A stretch of 64,000 nt of DNA from Xylocopa sonorina (lineage: Eukaryota; Arthropoda; Insecta; Hymenoptera; Apidae): assembly GCF_050948175.1 (NCBI RefSeq), contig NW_027490173.1, positions 1 to 64,000 on the forward strand, written 5' to 3'. The position numbers and the translations under genes were made by a program. Below the pieces are notes generated by a model that did no database searches, was not told the DNA's origin, and saw only the letters and a list, made by a program, of their open reading frames with translations. Positions 1 to 9,037 of the stretch are shown here, in pieces. Numbering within the stretch: position 1 is the stretch's first letter; every line of letters starts with the position of its first letter.

Positions 1-2345
1 TTGCTGCGATACGTAGACATCTCCATATGCTATATCCTAGCAAGGAAGTGTCGCATTTACATTCTTTTGAAGTGAATACGAGGAAAACATGACACTTCGC
101 AATGTATATTATATCTTATCATGAAACATAGAAACGAGATGCGACATCTCGTTTTAAGATGCATTAGATCTCTATTGCTACGATACGTAGACATCTGCAA
201 ACGCTATTTCCTAGGAAGGAAGTGTCGCATTTACATTCTTTTGTAGTGAATACGAGGAAAACGTGACACTTCGCAATGAATGTTATATCTTGTCATGAAA
301 CATAGAAATGAGATGCGATATCACGTTTTAAGAAGCGTCAGAAATCCATTGCTACGGTACGTAGACATCTGGAAACACTATTTCCTAGCAAGGCAGTGTC
401 GCATTTACATACTTTTGAAGCGAATACGAGGTATACATCACATTTCGTAATGGATATTATGTCTTATCATGAAACATAGAAATGAGATGCGATATCACGT
501 TTTAAGAAGCATCAGAAATCCATTGCTACGGTACGTAGATATCTGGAAACGCTATTTCCTAGCAAGGCAGTGTCGCATTTACATACTTTTGAAGCGAATA
601 CGAGGTATACATCACATTTCGTAATGGATATTATGTCTTATCATGAAACATAGAAATGAGATGCGATATCACGTTTTAAGAAGCATCAGAAATCCATTGC
701 TACGGTACGTAGATATCTGGAAACGCTATTTCCTAGCAAGGCAGTGTCGCACTTACATTCTTTTGAAGCGAATACGAGGTATACATCACATTTCGCAATG
801 GATATTATGTCTTATCATGAAACATAGAATTGAGAAGGGATATCGCGTTCTATGAAGCATTAGAACTCTATTGCTGCCATATGTAGACATCTGCAAACGC
901 TATTTCCTAGCAAGGAAGTGTCGCATTTACATCCTTCTGAAGTGAATAGGAGTTATACATGAAAATTCGCAATGAATATTATACCTTATCATGAAACATA
1001 GAAGTGAGATGCGATATCGCTTTTTAAGCAGTATTATAACTCTATTGCTACGATACGTATATATCTGGAGACGCTATTCCCTAGCAAGGCAGTGTCGCAT
1101 TTACATTCTTTTGAAGCGAATACGAGGTATACATCACATTTCGCAATTCATATTATGTCTTATCATGAAACAGAGAAATGAGATGCGATATCTCGTTTTA
1201 AGAAGCACTAGAACTCTATTGTTTCGATGCATAGACATCTGGAAACGCTACTTCTTAGCAAGGAAGTGTCGCATTTACATTCTTTTGAAGTATATACGAG
1301 GTATACATGACACTTCGCAATGAATATTATATCTTATCATGAAACAGGGAAATGAGGTGCGACATCACGTTTTAAGAAGCATTGGGTCTCTTTTGTTTCG
1401 ATACTTAGACATCTGGAAACTCTATTTCCTAGCAAGTAAGTGTCGCATTTACATTCTTTTGATGCGAATACGAGGTATACATCACATTTCGCAATGGATA
1501 TTATGTCTTATCATGAAACATAGAATTGAGATGCGGTACATCTTATCATGAAACATAGAAACGAGTTGCGACATCTCGTTTTAAGATGCATTAGATTTCT
1601 ATTGCTACGATACGTAGACATCTGCAAACGCTATTTCCTAGCAAGGAATAGTCGCATTTACATTCTTTTGAAGTAAATACGAGCTATACAAGACACTTCG
1701 CAATGAATATTATATCTTATCATGACACATAGAAATGTGATGCGACATCTCGTCTTAAGAAGCATTAGAACTCTATTGTTTCGATACGTAGACATCTGGT
1801 AACGCGATTTCCTAGCAAGGATGTGTCGCATTTACATTCATTTGAAGTGTAGACATGGAGTACATAACACTTCGCAACGAATCTTATATCTTATCATGAG
1901 GCATAGAAATGTGGAGCTATATCGCGTTTTAAGAAGCATTAGAACTCAATTGCTAATATACGTAGAAATCTGCAAACGCTATTTCCTAGCAAGGAAGTGT
2001 CGCATTTACATTCCATTGAAGTGCATACGAGGTATACATAACATTACACAATGAATATTATATCTTATTACGAAACATTGAAATGAGATGCGATATCGCG
2101 ATTTAAGAAGCATTAGAACTCTATTGCATCGATACGTAGATATCTGGAAACGCTATTTCCTAGCAAGGAAGTGTCGCATTTACATTCTTTTGAACTGAAT
2201 ACAAGGTATACATAACACTCCACAATGTATATTGTATCTTATCATGAAACATAGAAATGAGATGCATTATCGCGTTTTAAGAAGCATTGGAGCCCTACTG
2301 ATTCCATACGTAGGGATCTAGAAACACTATTCCGTAGCAATGTAG
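1..2345 (+). repeat. 174-bp satellite array, forward orientation (left array)
   Basis: About 13.5 head-to-tail monomers of roughly 174 bp. Recurring landmarks in each monomer are GATGCGATATCGCG, CGATACGTAGACATCTG, TATTTCCTAGCAAGGAAGTG and CACTTCGCAATGAATATTAT. Three consecutive monomers near 330-700 share the variant GAAATCCATTGCTACGG and differ little, so they look like a recent local amplification. Other variants are GAGGAAAACATGACAC near 80 and 250 and TTGTTTCGATGCATAGAC near 1220. Divergence rises toward the right end (2280-2345), where the array meets reverse-oriented monomers. The left end continues beyond the window. No gene is present. Confidence 0.97.
1507..1576 (+). repeat. Out-of-phase 35-bp duplication inside a monomer
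   Basis: CTTATCATGAAACATAGAA occurs at 1507 and again at 1542, so one monomer carries an extra 35 bp, breaking the otherwise regular 174-bp phase. It is a small local slippage or unequal-exchange product within the left array. Confidence 0.8.
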
Positions 2346-2648
2346 TTGTTTGTCATGATAGGATGTAAATCAATGCAACCCGTATTGTATATCTCGCCAA
2401 TACTTCAAGAGAATGTTAATCACACACATACTTGCGACGAAATAGCGTTTCTAGGTGTCTACGTATCGAGGCTATAGTGTTGTAACTCTTCATAAAAGGT
2501 GACATCGCACCACATTCCTTTGTTTCATGATAAGATGCTATACCAATATAATAGTATATACCAAGGCGTAATGTATATCTTGTCAACACTTCAAAGGAAT
2601 GTAAATCCCACACATCTTTGGAACGGAATAGCGTCCTTTGATGTCTAC
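2346..2648 (-). repeat. Degenerate reverse-oriented satellite monomers
   Basis: Near 2345 the sequence switches from forward monomers to their reverse complement (CATGATAGGATGTAAA, then GAAATAGCGTTTCTAGGTGT near 2440 and TGTTTCATGATAAGATG near 2520). About 1.7 monomers are recognisable but well diverged from the core consensus. The segment stops at GATGTCTAC at 2648, exactly where the inserted element begins. Confidence 0.88.
2645..2648. repeat. Target-site duplication CTAC (left copy)
   Basis: CTAC lies immediately outside the TGTGACGTG terminus of the inserted element and is repeated at 4055-4058 immediately outside the opposite terminus. The intact satellite reads GATGTCTACGTATCGAAGC here, so CTAC is host sequence duplicated by the insertion. 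Confidence 0.75.
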
Positions 2649-2832
2649 TGTGACGTGTTTTCCCGTTACAAGCCGCAAGAATGGGGGTATATAGAACCAA
2701 TAATAAAGGGTTATGCAGGAATTTAATCCGGGGTACAAAGTATCCGCGCGATGCGGCCGTCCGCGGATTCGCCATCGCCAAGTACTGAACAAAGTATTTC
2801 CTATCCAGCGAGTTTTTCGAAGCTGCGAGGCT

Positions 2833-2850
2833 GGGACTCTTTGGGCGCCA
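2833..2850 (-). other. Conserved TGGCGCCCA motif, primer-binding-site-like
   Basis: On the minus strand TGGCGCCCAAAGAG begins at 2850; the other element copy has TGGCGCCCAAGAAAAG at 9020 on the plus strand. TGGCGCCCA resembles the start of tRNA-Lys primer-binding sites of gypsy-type elements. In this copy it lies about 200 bp inside the inferred terminus, not next to it, so either the resemblance is fortuitous or the true LTR end is near 2853. Confidence 0.35.
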
Positions 2851-2982
2851 GCTACTCAAGAAGTAACAAAACTAGTAGACCACACAACCCGGGGAAACCC
2901 GGTGCAAGATAACCCTCGAAGTTTCGAAATACTCCTTCGCTCGACTACTTCTAGCCGAGTGCGCAAATTAGGGTCGCGGGAT

Positions 2983-2988
2983 ACTGAA
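2983..2988 (-). promoter_or_regulatory. Initiator-like TTCAGT in element copy 1
   Basis: The minus strand reads TTCAGTATCCCGCGACC; the other copy reads TTCAGTATCTCGCGACC at 8883. TCAGT is the classic arthropod initiator, common at the U3/R border of insect LTR elements. Conservation between otherwise diverged copies supports function, but no transcript evidence can be seen. Confidence 0.4.
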
Positions 2989-3187
2989 CTCACGGCTTCT
3001 TTCTATATTGCCTCGACGCGGGATTACTAAATGTTATACGACACGTCGCGAATGATCGGGGATCACCACCCGTTATACGATACAAAATACAATACGCGAT
3101 ATCAGAAATGCGCAGGAAAAAATGGGACTCTTTAGCGTATAAGGACTCACGCTCTCGCTTCCAACAATTCTGGATCTCGCTCTGTCC

Positions 3188-3212
3188 TTCTCTCTCTTTC
3201 TCTCTCTCTCTC
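3188..3212 (+). repeat. CT-rich microsatellite
   Basis: A (CT)n-type run with two T interruptions lies inside the element. The homologous place in the second copy lacks it. Confidence 0.85.
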
Positions 3213-3249
3213 CTCCAAATCGCTCCGTACAATCGTTTGCTAGGTTGCT

Positions 3250-3315
3250 CGCTAAGTCTTCGCTAAGTCTTCGCTAAGTCGTCTCTAAGTAGTCGCTAAG
3301 AAGTCGCTAAGAAGT
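3250..3315 (+). repeat. 11-bp minisatellite, six copies
   Basis: Six imperfect tandem copies of CGCTAAGTCTT (later copies CGCTAAGAAGT) lie within element copy 1. Together with the CT run they form most of an extra segment of roughly 200 bp between landmarks that are adjacent in the second copy (near 8640-8730). They were therefore gained in copy 1 or lost from copy 2. Confidence 0.85.
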
Positions 3316-3885
3316 AGAGGCTGTCTTCATGCTGGCTAGCTCGTTATATAGGTTTGCTGGGGGTATTCGCATCCTCTTAGATCCTCCTTAGGGCTCCTTG
3401 GTTGGGTAGGGCTATATGATTCGGTATTGTTCGGGGCATCGATCGGTGGATTTCGGTGATCTTCCCTGATCGCCCCCTCTGGTGTGGCTAGAGGGGGTCC
3501 TCTGGATTATTTGAACTGCGGCGCGTGTCGTGCGCCGCGCTTTCCACGGCTCACCTGCAGTTCCGCTGCGCATCTTGCATTTTCCTCTTCATGGGCTCAG
3601 GGGAGGCGTGGAGGTTCTTCTAACATCCGGAGTCTATCCTGTTCGACTCCATGGGCTATGGCAACGGTCGTATCGTTGCAGGGAGGAGTATCCCTCGGGC
3701 TTCAGGGTTTCTACTTGCTCACTTCCCGACTCCTACACCGTCGAGCCCGTCACGCTACACGCTACCTCGGCGCACAGCCCTTCCGCTAACCTACGGTATT
3801 TTAATCCGCCGAAGGGGTGTCTCCTGGGACGCTTCTTCAATCAGCTCGCCAGTCTAATCCATAGAACGGTGAGAGAGAAAAGAAC

Positions 3886-3902
3886 GGGGGGGGGGGGGGG
3901 GG
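3886..3902 (+). repeat. G homopolymer (17 nt)
   Basis: A run of 17 G followed by AGGTTCTACCATCG. The homologous tract in the second copy is the 13-C run at 13053-13065. Length in the assembly may be unreliable. Confidence 0.9.
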
Positions 3903-4010
3903 AGGTTCTACCATCGCGTATTTCACGCTTCTCGCAAGTACAGCTATCGCGATTGTCCGTGTCGAGTTTCTCCCATGACTGGGGATCTGCGAGCTAGTCT
4001 AACCGAAGCA

Positions 4011-4023
4011 GGGGGGGGGGGGG
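4011..4023 (+). repeat. G homopolymer (13 nt)
   Basis: A run of 13 G preceded by CTAACCGAAGCA. The homologous tract in the second copy is the 10-C run at 12934-12943. Two G tracts about 110 bp apart are thus a conserved feature of this end of the element. Confidence 0.9.
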
Positions 4024-4054
4024 TGAGCAATCCTTGTGACGTCACCACGTCACA

Positions 4055-4058
4055 CTAC
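4055..4058. repeat. Target-site duplication CTAC (right copy)
   Basis: CTAC follows the CACGTCACA terminus and leads straight into ATATCGAAGCAATAG, the continuation of the interrupted satellite monomer. Confidence 0.75.
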
Positions 4059-7000
4059 ATATCGAAGCAATAGTGTTCTAATTCTTCATAAAACGCGATA
4101 TCGCATCTCATTTCTCTGTCTCATGATAAGATGAAATATTCAATGCAACCCTTTATGTATATCTCGTCTGCACGTCGAAAGAATGTAAATCCCACTCTTG
4201 TTTGCGACGTAATAGAGTCTCCAGATGTCTGCATATCGATGCAATACAGTTCTAATGCTTCTTTAAACGCGATATCGCATCTCATTTCTATGTTTCATGA
4301 TAAGATATAATATTCATTGCGAAGTGTCATGTATACCTCGTGTTCACTTCAAAAGAATGTAAATGCAACTATTGCTTGCTAGGAAATAGCGTTTGCAGAT
4401 GCCTACGTATCGTAGCAATAGTAATCTAATGCATCTTAAAACGAGATGTCGCATCTCATTTCTCTGTTTCATGATAAGATATAATGTTCATTGCGAAGTG
4501 TCATGTTTTCCTCGTATTCACTTCAAAAGAATGTAAATGCGACATTTCCTTCCAGGAAATAGCGACTGCAGATGTCTCCGTATCGAAGCAACAGAGTTCT
4601 AATGCTTCTTAAAGCGCGATATCGCATCTCATTTCTATGTTTCATGATAAGATGTAATATACATTCTGGAGTGTTATGTAAACCTCGCATTCACTTCAGA
4701 AGAATGTAAATGCGACACTACCTTGCTAGGAAATAGCGTTTGCAGATGTCTACGTATTGTAGCAATAGAGTTCTAACGATTCTTAAGACGCGATATCGCA
4801 AATCATTTCGATGTTTCATGATAAGATATAATATTCATTGCGAAGTGTCATGTATACCTCGTGTTCACTTCAAAAGAATGTAAATGCGACACTTCTTTGC
4901 TAGGAGTTAGCGTTTCCAGATGTCTACGTATCGAAACAATAGAGTTCTAATGCTTCCTAAAACGAGATGTCGCATCTCATTTCTCTGTTTCATGACAAGA
5001 TATAATATTCATTGCGAAGTGTCACGTACACCTCCAATTCACTTCAAAAGAATGTAAATGCGACACTTTCTTGCTAGCAAATAGCGTTTGCAGTGGTCTA
5101 CGTATCGTAGCAATAGAGTTCTATCGCTTCTTAAAACGCGATATCGCATCTCATTTCTATGTTTCATGATGAGATATAATATTCATTGCGAAGTTTCACT
5201 TATACCTCGTATTCACTTCAAAAGAATGTAAATGCGACACTTCCTTTCTAGGAAATAGCGTTTGCAGATGTCTACATATCGCAGCAATAGAGTTCTGATG
5301 CTTCATAGAACGCGATATCGCATCTCAATTCTATGTTTCATGATAAGACATAATATCCATTGCGAAATGTGATGTATACCTCGTATTCGCTTCAAAAGAA
5401 TGTAAATGCGACACTGCCTTGCTAGGAAATAGCGTTTCCAGATATCTACGTACCGTAGCAATGGATTTCTGATGCTACTTAAAACGTGATATCGCATCTC
5501 ATTTCTATGTTTCATGACAAGATATAATATTCATTGCGAAGTGTCATGTTTTCCTCGTATTCACTTCAAAAGAATGTAAGTGCGACACTTCCTTGCTAGG
5601 AAATTGCGTTTGCAGATGTCTACGTATCGTAGCAATAGGGATCTAATGCATCTTTAAACGAGATGTCGCATCTCGTTTCTCTGTTTCATGATAAGATATA
5701 ATATTCATTACGAAGTGTCATGTATACCTCGTATTCACTTCAAATGAATGTAAATGCGACACTTCCTTGCTAGGAAGTAGCGTTTCCAGATGTCTAAGTA
5801 TCGGAACAATAGAGTTCTAATGCTTCTTAAAACGTGATGTCGCACCTCATTTCCCTGTTTCACGATGAGATATAATATTCATTGCGAAGTGTCATGTGTT
5901 CCTCGTATTCACTTCAAAAGAATGTAAATGCGACACTTCCTTGCTAGGAAATAGCGTTTGCAGATGTCTACGTATCGCAGCAATAGAGATCTAATGCATC
6001 TTAAAACGATATGTCGCACGTCGTTTCTATGTTTGATGATAAGATATATAGTATTCATTGCGAAGTCTCATGTATAGCTTGTATTCACTTCAAAAGAATG
6101 TAAATGCGACTCTTCCTTGCTAAGAAGTAACGATTCCAGATGTCCATGCATCGAAACAATAGAGTTCTAGTGCTTCTTAAAACGAGATGTCGTTTCTGAT
6201 TACTCTGCTTCATGATAAGATATAATATTCATTGCGAAGTGTCATGTTTTCCTCGTATTCACTTCAAAAGAATGTAAATGCGACACTTCCTTCCAAGGAA
6301 ATAGCGTTTGCAGATGTCTTCGTATCGTAGCAATAGAGTTCTAGTGCTTCTTAAAACGCGATATCGCATCTCACTCCTATGTTTCGTGATAAGGTATAAT
6401 ATTCATTGCGAAGTGTCATGTAATACCTCGTATTCCCTTCAAAAGAATGTAAATGCGACATTTCCATGCTAGGAAATAGCGTTTGCAGATGTCTACGTAT
6501 CGTAGCAATAGAGTTCTAATGCTTCTTAAAACGAGACGTCGCATTTCATTTCTATGTTTTGTGATAAGATATAATAATCATTTTGGAGTGTTACGTATAC
6601 CTCGTATTCACTTCAAAAGGATGTAAATGCGACACTTCCTTGCTAGGAAATAGCGTTTCGACATGACTACGTGTAGAAACAATAGAGTTCTAATGATTCT
6701 TAAAACGAGATATCGCATCTCACTTCTATGTTTCATGATAAGATATAATATTCATTGCGAAGTGTCATGTATACTTCGTATTCACTTCAAAGGAATGTAA
6801 ATGCGACACTTCCATGCTAGGAAATAGCGATTGCAGATATCAACGTATCGTAGCAATAGAGTTCTAATGCTTCTTAAAACGCGATATCGCATCTCACTTC
6901 TATGTTTCATGATAAGATATAATATTCTTTGCGAAGTGTCATGTATACCTCGATTTCACTTCACAAGAATGTAAATGCGACACTTCCTTGCTAGGAAATA

Positions 7001-8300
7001 TTGTTTGCAGATTTCGACGTATCACAGCAATAGAGTACTAATGCTTCTTAAAACGAGATGTCGTATTTCATTTCTATGTTTCTTAATAAGATATAATATT
7101 CATTGTGTAATGTTATGTATACCTCGTATTCACTTCAGTGGAATGTAAGTGCGGCACTTCCTTGCTAGTAAATAGCGTTTCCAGATTTCTACGTATCGAA
7201 GCAATAGAGTTATAATGCTTCTTAAAGCACTATAACGCACCTTAGTCCTGTGTCTCACGATAATGATATAATATTCAATGCAAAGTGTTATGTATGCCTC
7301 GTCTACACTTCAAAAGATTGAAAATGCCACACTTCCTTGTATACCTCGTCTGCACTTCAGAAGAATGTAAATGCCACACTTCCCTGCTAGCAATTGTGTT
7401 TCCAGATGTCTACGTATCGAAGCAATAGAGTTCTAATACTTCTTAAAACGAGATGTCGCATCTCATTTCTATGTTTCATGATAAGATATAATATCCATTG
7501 CGAAGTGTCATGTAAATCTCGTATTCACTTCAAAAGAATGTAAATGCGACACTTCCATGCTAGGAAATAGCGTTTGCAGATGTCTACGTATCGTAGCAAT
7601 AGAGTTCTAATGCTTCCTAAAACGCGATATCGCATCTCACTTCTATGTTTCATGATAAGATATAATATTCATTGCGAAGTGTCATGTATACCTGGTATTC
7701 ATTTCAAAAGAATGTAAATGCGACACTTCCATCCTAGGAAATAGCGTTTGCAGATGTCTACGTATCGTAGCAATAGAGTTCTAATGCTTTTTAAGACGGG
7801 ATATCGCATTTCATTTCTATGTTTCATGATAAGATATAATATTCATTGCGAAATGTCATGTATACTTCGTATTCACTCCAAAAGAATGTAAAGGCGACAC
7901 ATACATGCTAGGAAATAGCGTTTGCATATGTCTACGTTTCGTAGCAATAGAGTTCTAATGCTCCTTCAAACGCGATATCGCATCTAAGCTATATGTTTCA
8001 TGATATAATATAATATTCAATGCGAAGTGTTATGTATACCTCGTCTACACTTCAAATGAATGTAAATGGATCACTTCCTTGCTACGGAATATCGTTTCTA
8101 TATCTGAAGGTTTAGAAGCAATAGAGTTCTAATGCTTCGTAAAACGCGGCTGCGCATCTTACTTCTATATTTCATGATAAGATGTAATATTCATAGCATC
8201 GCGTTATGTTTATCTGCTTCTGCATATGAATTGAGTGTGAACCCTACACTTTCTTGCCCGGGGATAGCGTTTCTAGATGTCCAGGTGCCGATGCATTTAA
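4059..8300 (-). repeat. 174-bp satellite array, reverse orientation
   Basis: About 24 monomers in reverse complement to the flanking arrays, read as GCGATATCGCATCTCATTTC, CATGATAAGATATAATATTC, CGAAGTGTCATGTATACC and CTACGTATCGTAGCAATAG. Reading its minus strand, the monomer order near 5690-5150 follows that of the left array near 140-960: ATGCATTAGATC type, then GAAATCCATTG type, then an ATATGTAGACATC type. Monomers are more diverged from 8000 onward and at 4060-4260. No gene is present. Confidence 0.96.
7293..7386 (-). repeat. 47-bp duplication within a monomer
   Basis: TATGCCTCGTCTACACTTC at 7293 is followed 47 bp later by TATACCTCGTCTGCACTTC at 7340, each leading to GCCACACTTCC. This partial tandem duplication breaks the 174-bp phase. 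Confidence 0.8.
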
Positions 8301-8404
8301 TTTGTCATGCTTCATGCACCTCAATATTGCATTTCATATAAACAGTTCAAAGTAAGTTAGAATGTTGTAAAGTTCTATGCATCGCATTATGCTTATCTGC
8401 TTTT
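8301..8404 (-). other. Highly degenerate satellite-derived edge
   Basis: Only fragments resemble the monomer: GTTCTATGCATCGCATTATG near 8370 echoes the satellite-derived stretch near 8190-8220. This is the decayed right border of the reverse array before the mobile-element island. No coding potential is seen. Confidence 0.55.
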
Positions 8405-8865
8405 GTGCTTTATAATGCTCTGGGATGTGAGAAGGTCCTTAACCATCCTTAACCCCCTAAAGAGAAGTCAAAAGTACAGCGGCCCTGCAGGTGGGCCATG
8501 GGAGCGCGGCGCGCGAGGCGCTACGCAATTTAAATGATCAGGAGGATCCCCTCAGGGACACCCAAGGGGGCGAGAAGAGGAAATCGCCGAAATCCACTGA
8601 TCGATGGACTCGAACAATACCGAAGCCTACAGCCCACTCCACCAAGGAGCCCCGAGGAGGATGCAGGAGACCCGAGGACCACCAGCGAATTCAAGGAACC
8701 TGAAGAAGAGAACGTGAGAGCTTATTCGCTAAAGCGTCCCATTTCTTGTGTCGCATATTGTATATTGTATCTTATATCGTGAAGCGGGTTATGATACCCG
8801 GTAATTTGCGGCGTGTTGCGTAGTTTCCCATAGCCCATCTTAGTTAAACCCACGTCGACACCATA

Positions 8866-8871
8866 AATAAA
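8866..8871 (+). promoter_or_regulatory. AATAAA hexamer
   Basis: AATAAA lies 12 bp before the initiator-like motif in copy 2. It could act as a polyadenylation signal in an LTR, but it is not evident at the same place in copy 1, and a 6-bp match in AT-rich DNA is weak evidence. Confidence 0.25.
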
Positions 8872-8882
8872 CATGCCGTGAC

Positions 8883-8888
8883 TTCAGT
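8883..8888 (+). promoter_or_regulatory. Initiator-like TTCAGT in element copy 2
   Basis: TTCAGTATCTCGCGACC is conserved with copy 1 (minus strand, 2988 downward). It sets the presumed transcriptional sense of copy 2 as left to right, toward the 3.7-kb interior. Confidence 0.4.
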
Positions 8889-9019
8889 ATCTCGCGACCT
8901 GGGTGTGTGTACTTGGCTAGGCGTAGTCGAGAGGAGGACCATTTCGAAGTTTCAAGGGTTGTTTCGCCCCAGGGTTCCCGGGGTCGTATAGTCTATCCCT
9001 TTGCTACTTTCTGAGCAGC

Positions 9020-9037
9020 TGGCGCCCAAGAAAAGTT
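9020..9037 (+). other. TGGCGCCCA motif, primer-binding-site-like
   Basis: TGGCGCCCAAGAAAAG follows CTGAGCA-GC. If the LTR ended at GAGCA (9017), this would sit where a tRNA-Lys primer-binding site belongs. However, homology with copy 1 appears to continue to CCGTCACA at 9162, matching the exact terminus of copy 1, which argues the motif is inside the LTR. Confidence 0.35.

Larger units (their letters stand above)
2649..4054 (-). mobile_element. 1406-bp LTR-like / terminal-inverted-repeat element inserted in the satellite (copy 1)
   Basis: The element begins TGTGACGTG and ends CACGTCACA, a perfect 9-bp terminal inverted repeat with TG...CA ends. It is flanked by CTAC on both sides. The satellite monomer is interrupted at GATGTCTAC and resumes as CTAC-ATATCGAAGC, so both borders are exact. 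The element is more GC-rich than the satellite. Its left two-thirds (about 2649-3615) matches the reverse complement of 8405-9162, and its right end (about 3840-4054) matches the reverse complement of 12907-13110. Neither half has a credible coding frame. The longest frame, 155 codons at 3530-3997, crosses a 17-base G run. TG...CA ends, a 4-bp duplication and a conserved TTCAGT on the minus strand suggest a solo LTR read right to left. A non-autonomous DNA transposon with a 4-bp target duplication is the alternative. Confidence 0.75.

Noticed and set aside
643..2054. Open frames of 70-110 codons (MKHRNEMRY...-type) in the left array
   Set aside because: They lie entirely within tandem satellite monomers, share a 58-residue period and reflect the monomer length being a multiple of three.
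3530..3997. 155-codon plus-strand frame in the element
   Set aside because: It crosses a 17-base G run, is antisense to the presumed element direction, and the central part has no counterpart in the second copy.
2649..4054. Ribosomal or tRNA gene in the GC-richer element
   Set aside because: No conserved rRNA motifs or tRNA A/B box arrangement recognised; GC content alone is explained by the element.
8491..8782. Two overlapping charged/proline-rich frames in copy 2, considered as gag-like
   Set aside because: They occupy different phases of the same DNA, and copy 1 has no matching start and contains a stop in the equivalent frame; more likely LTR sequence.
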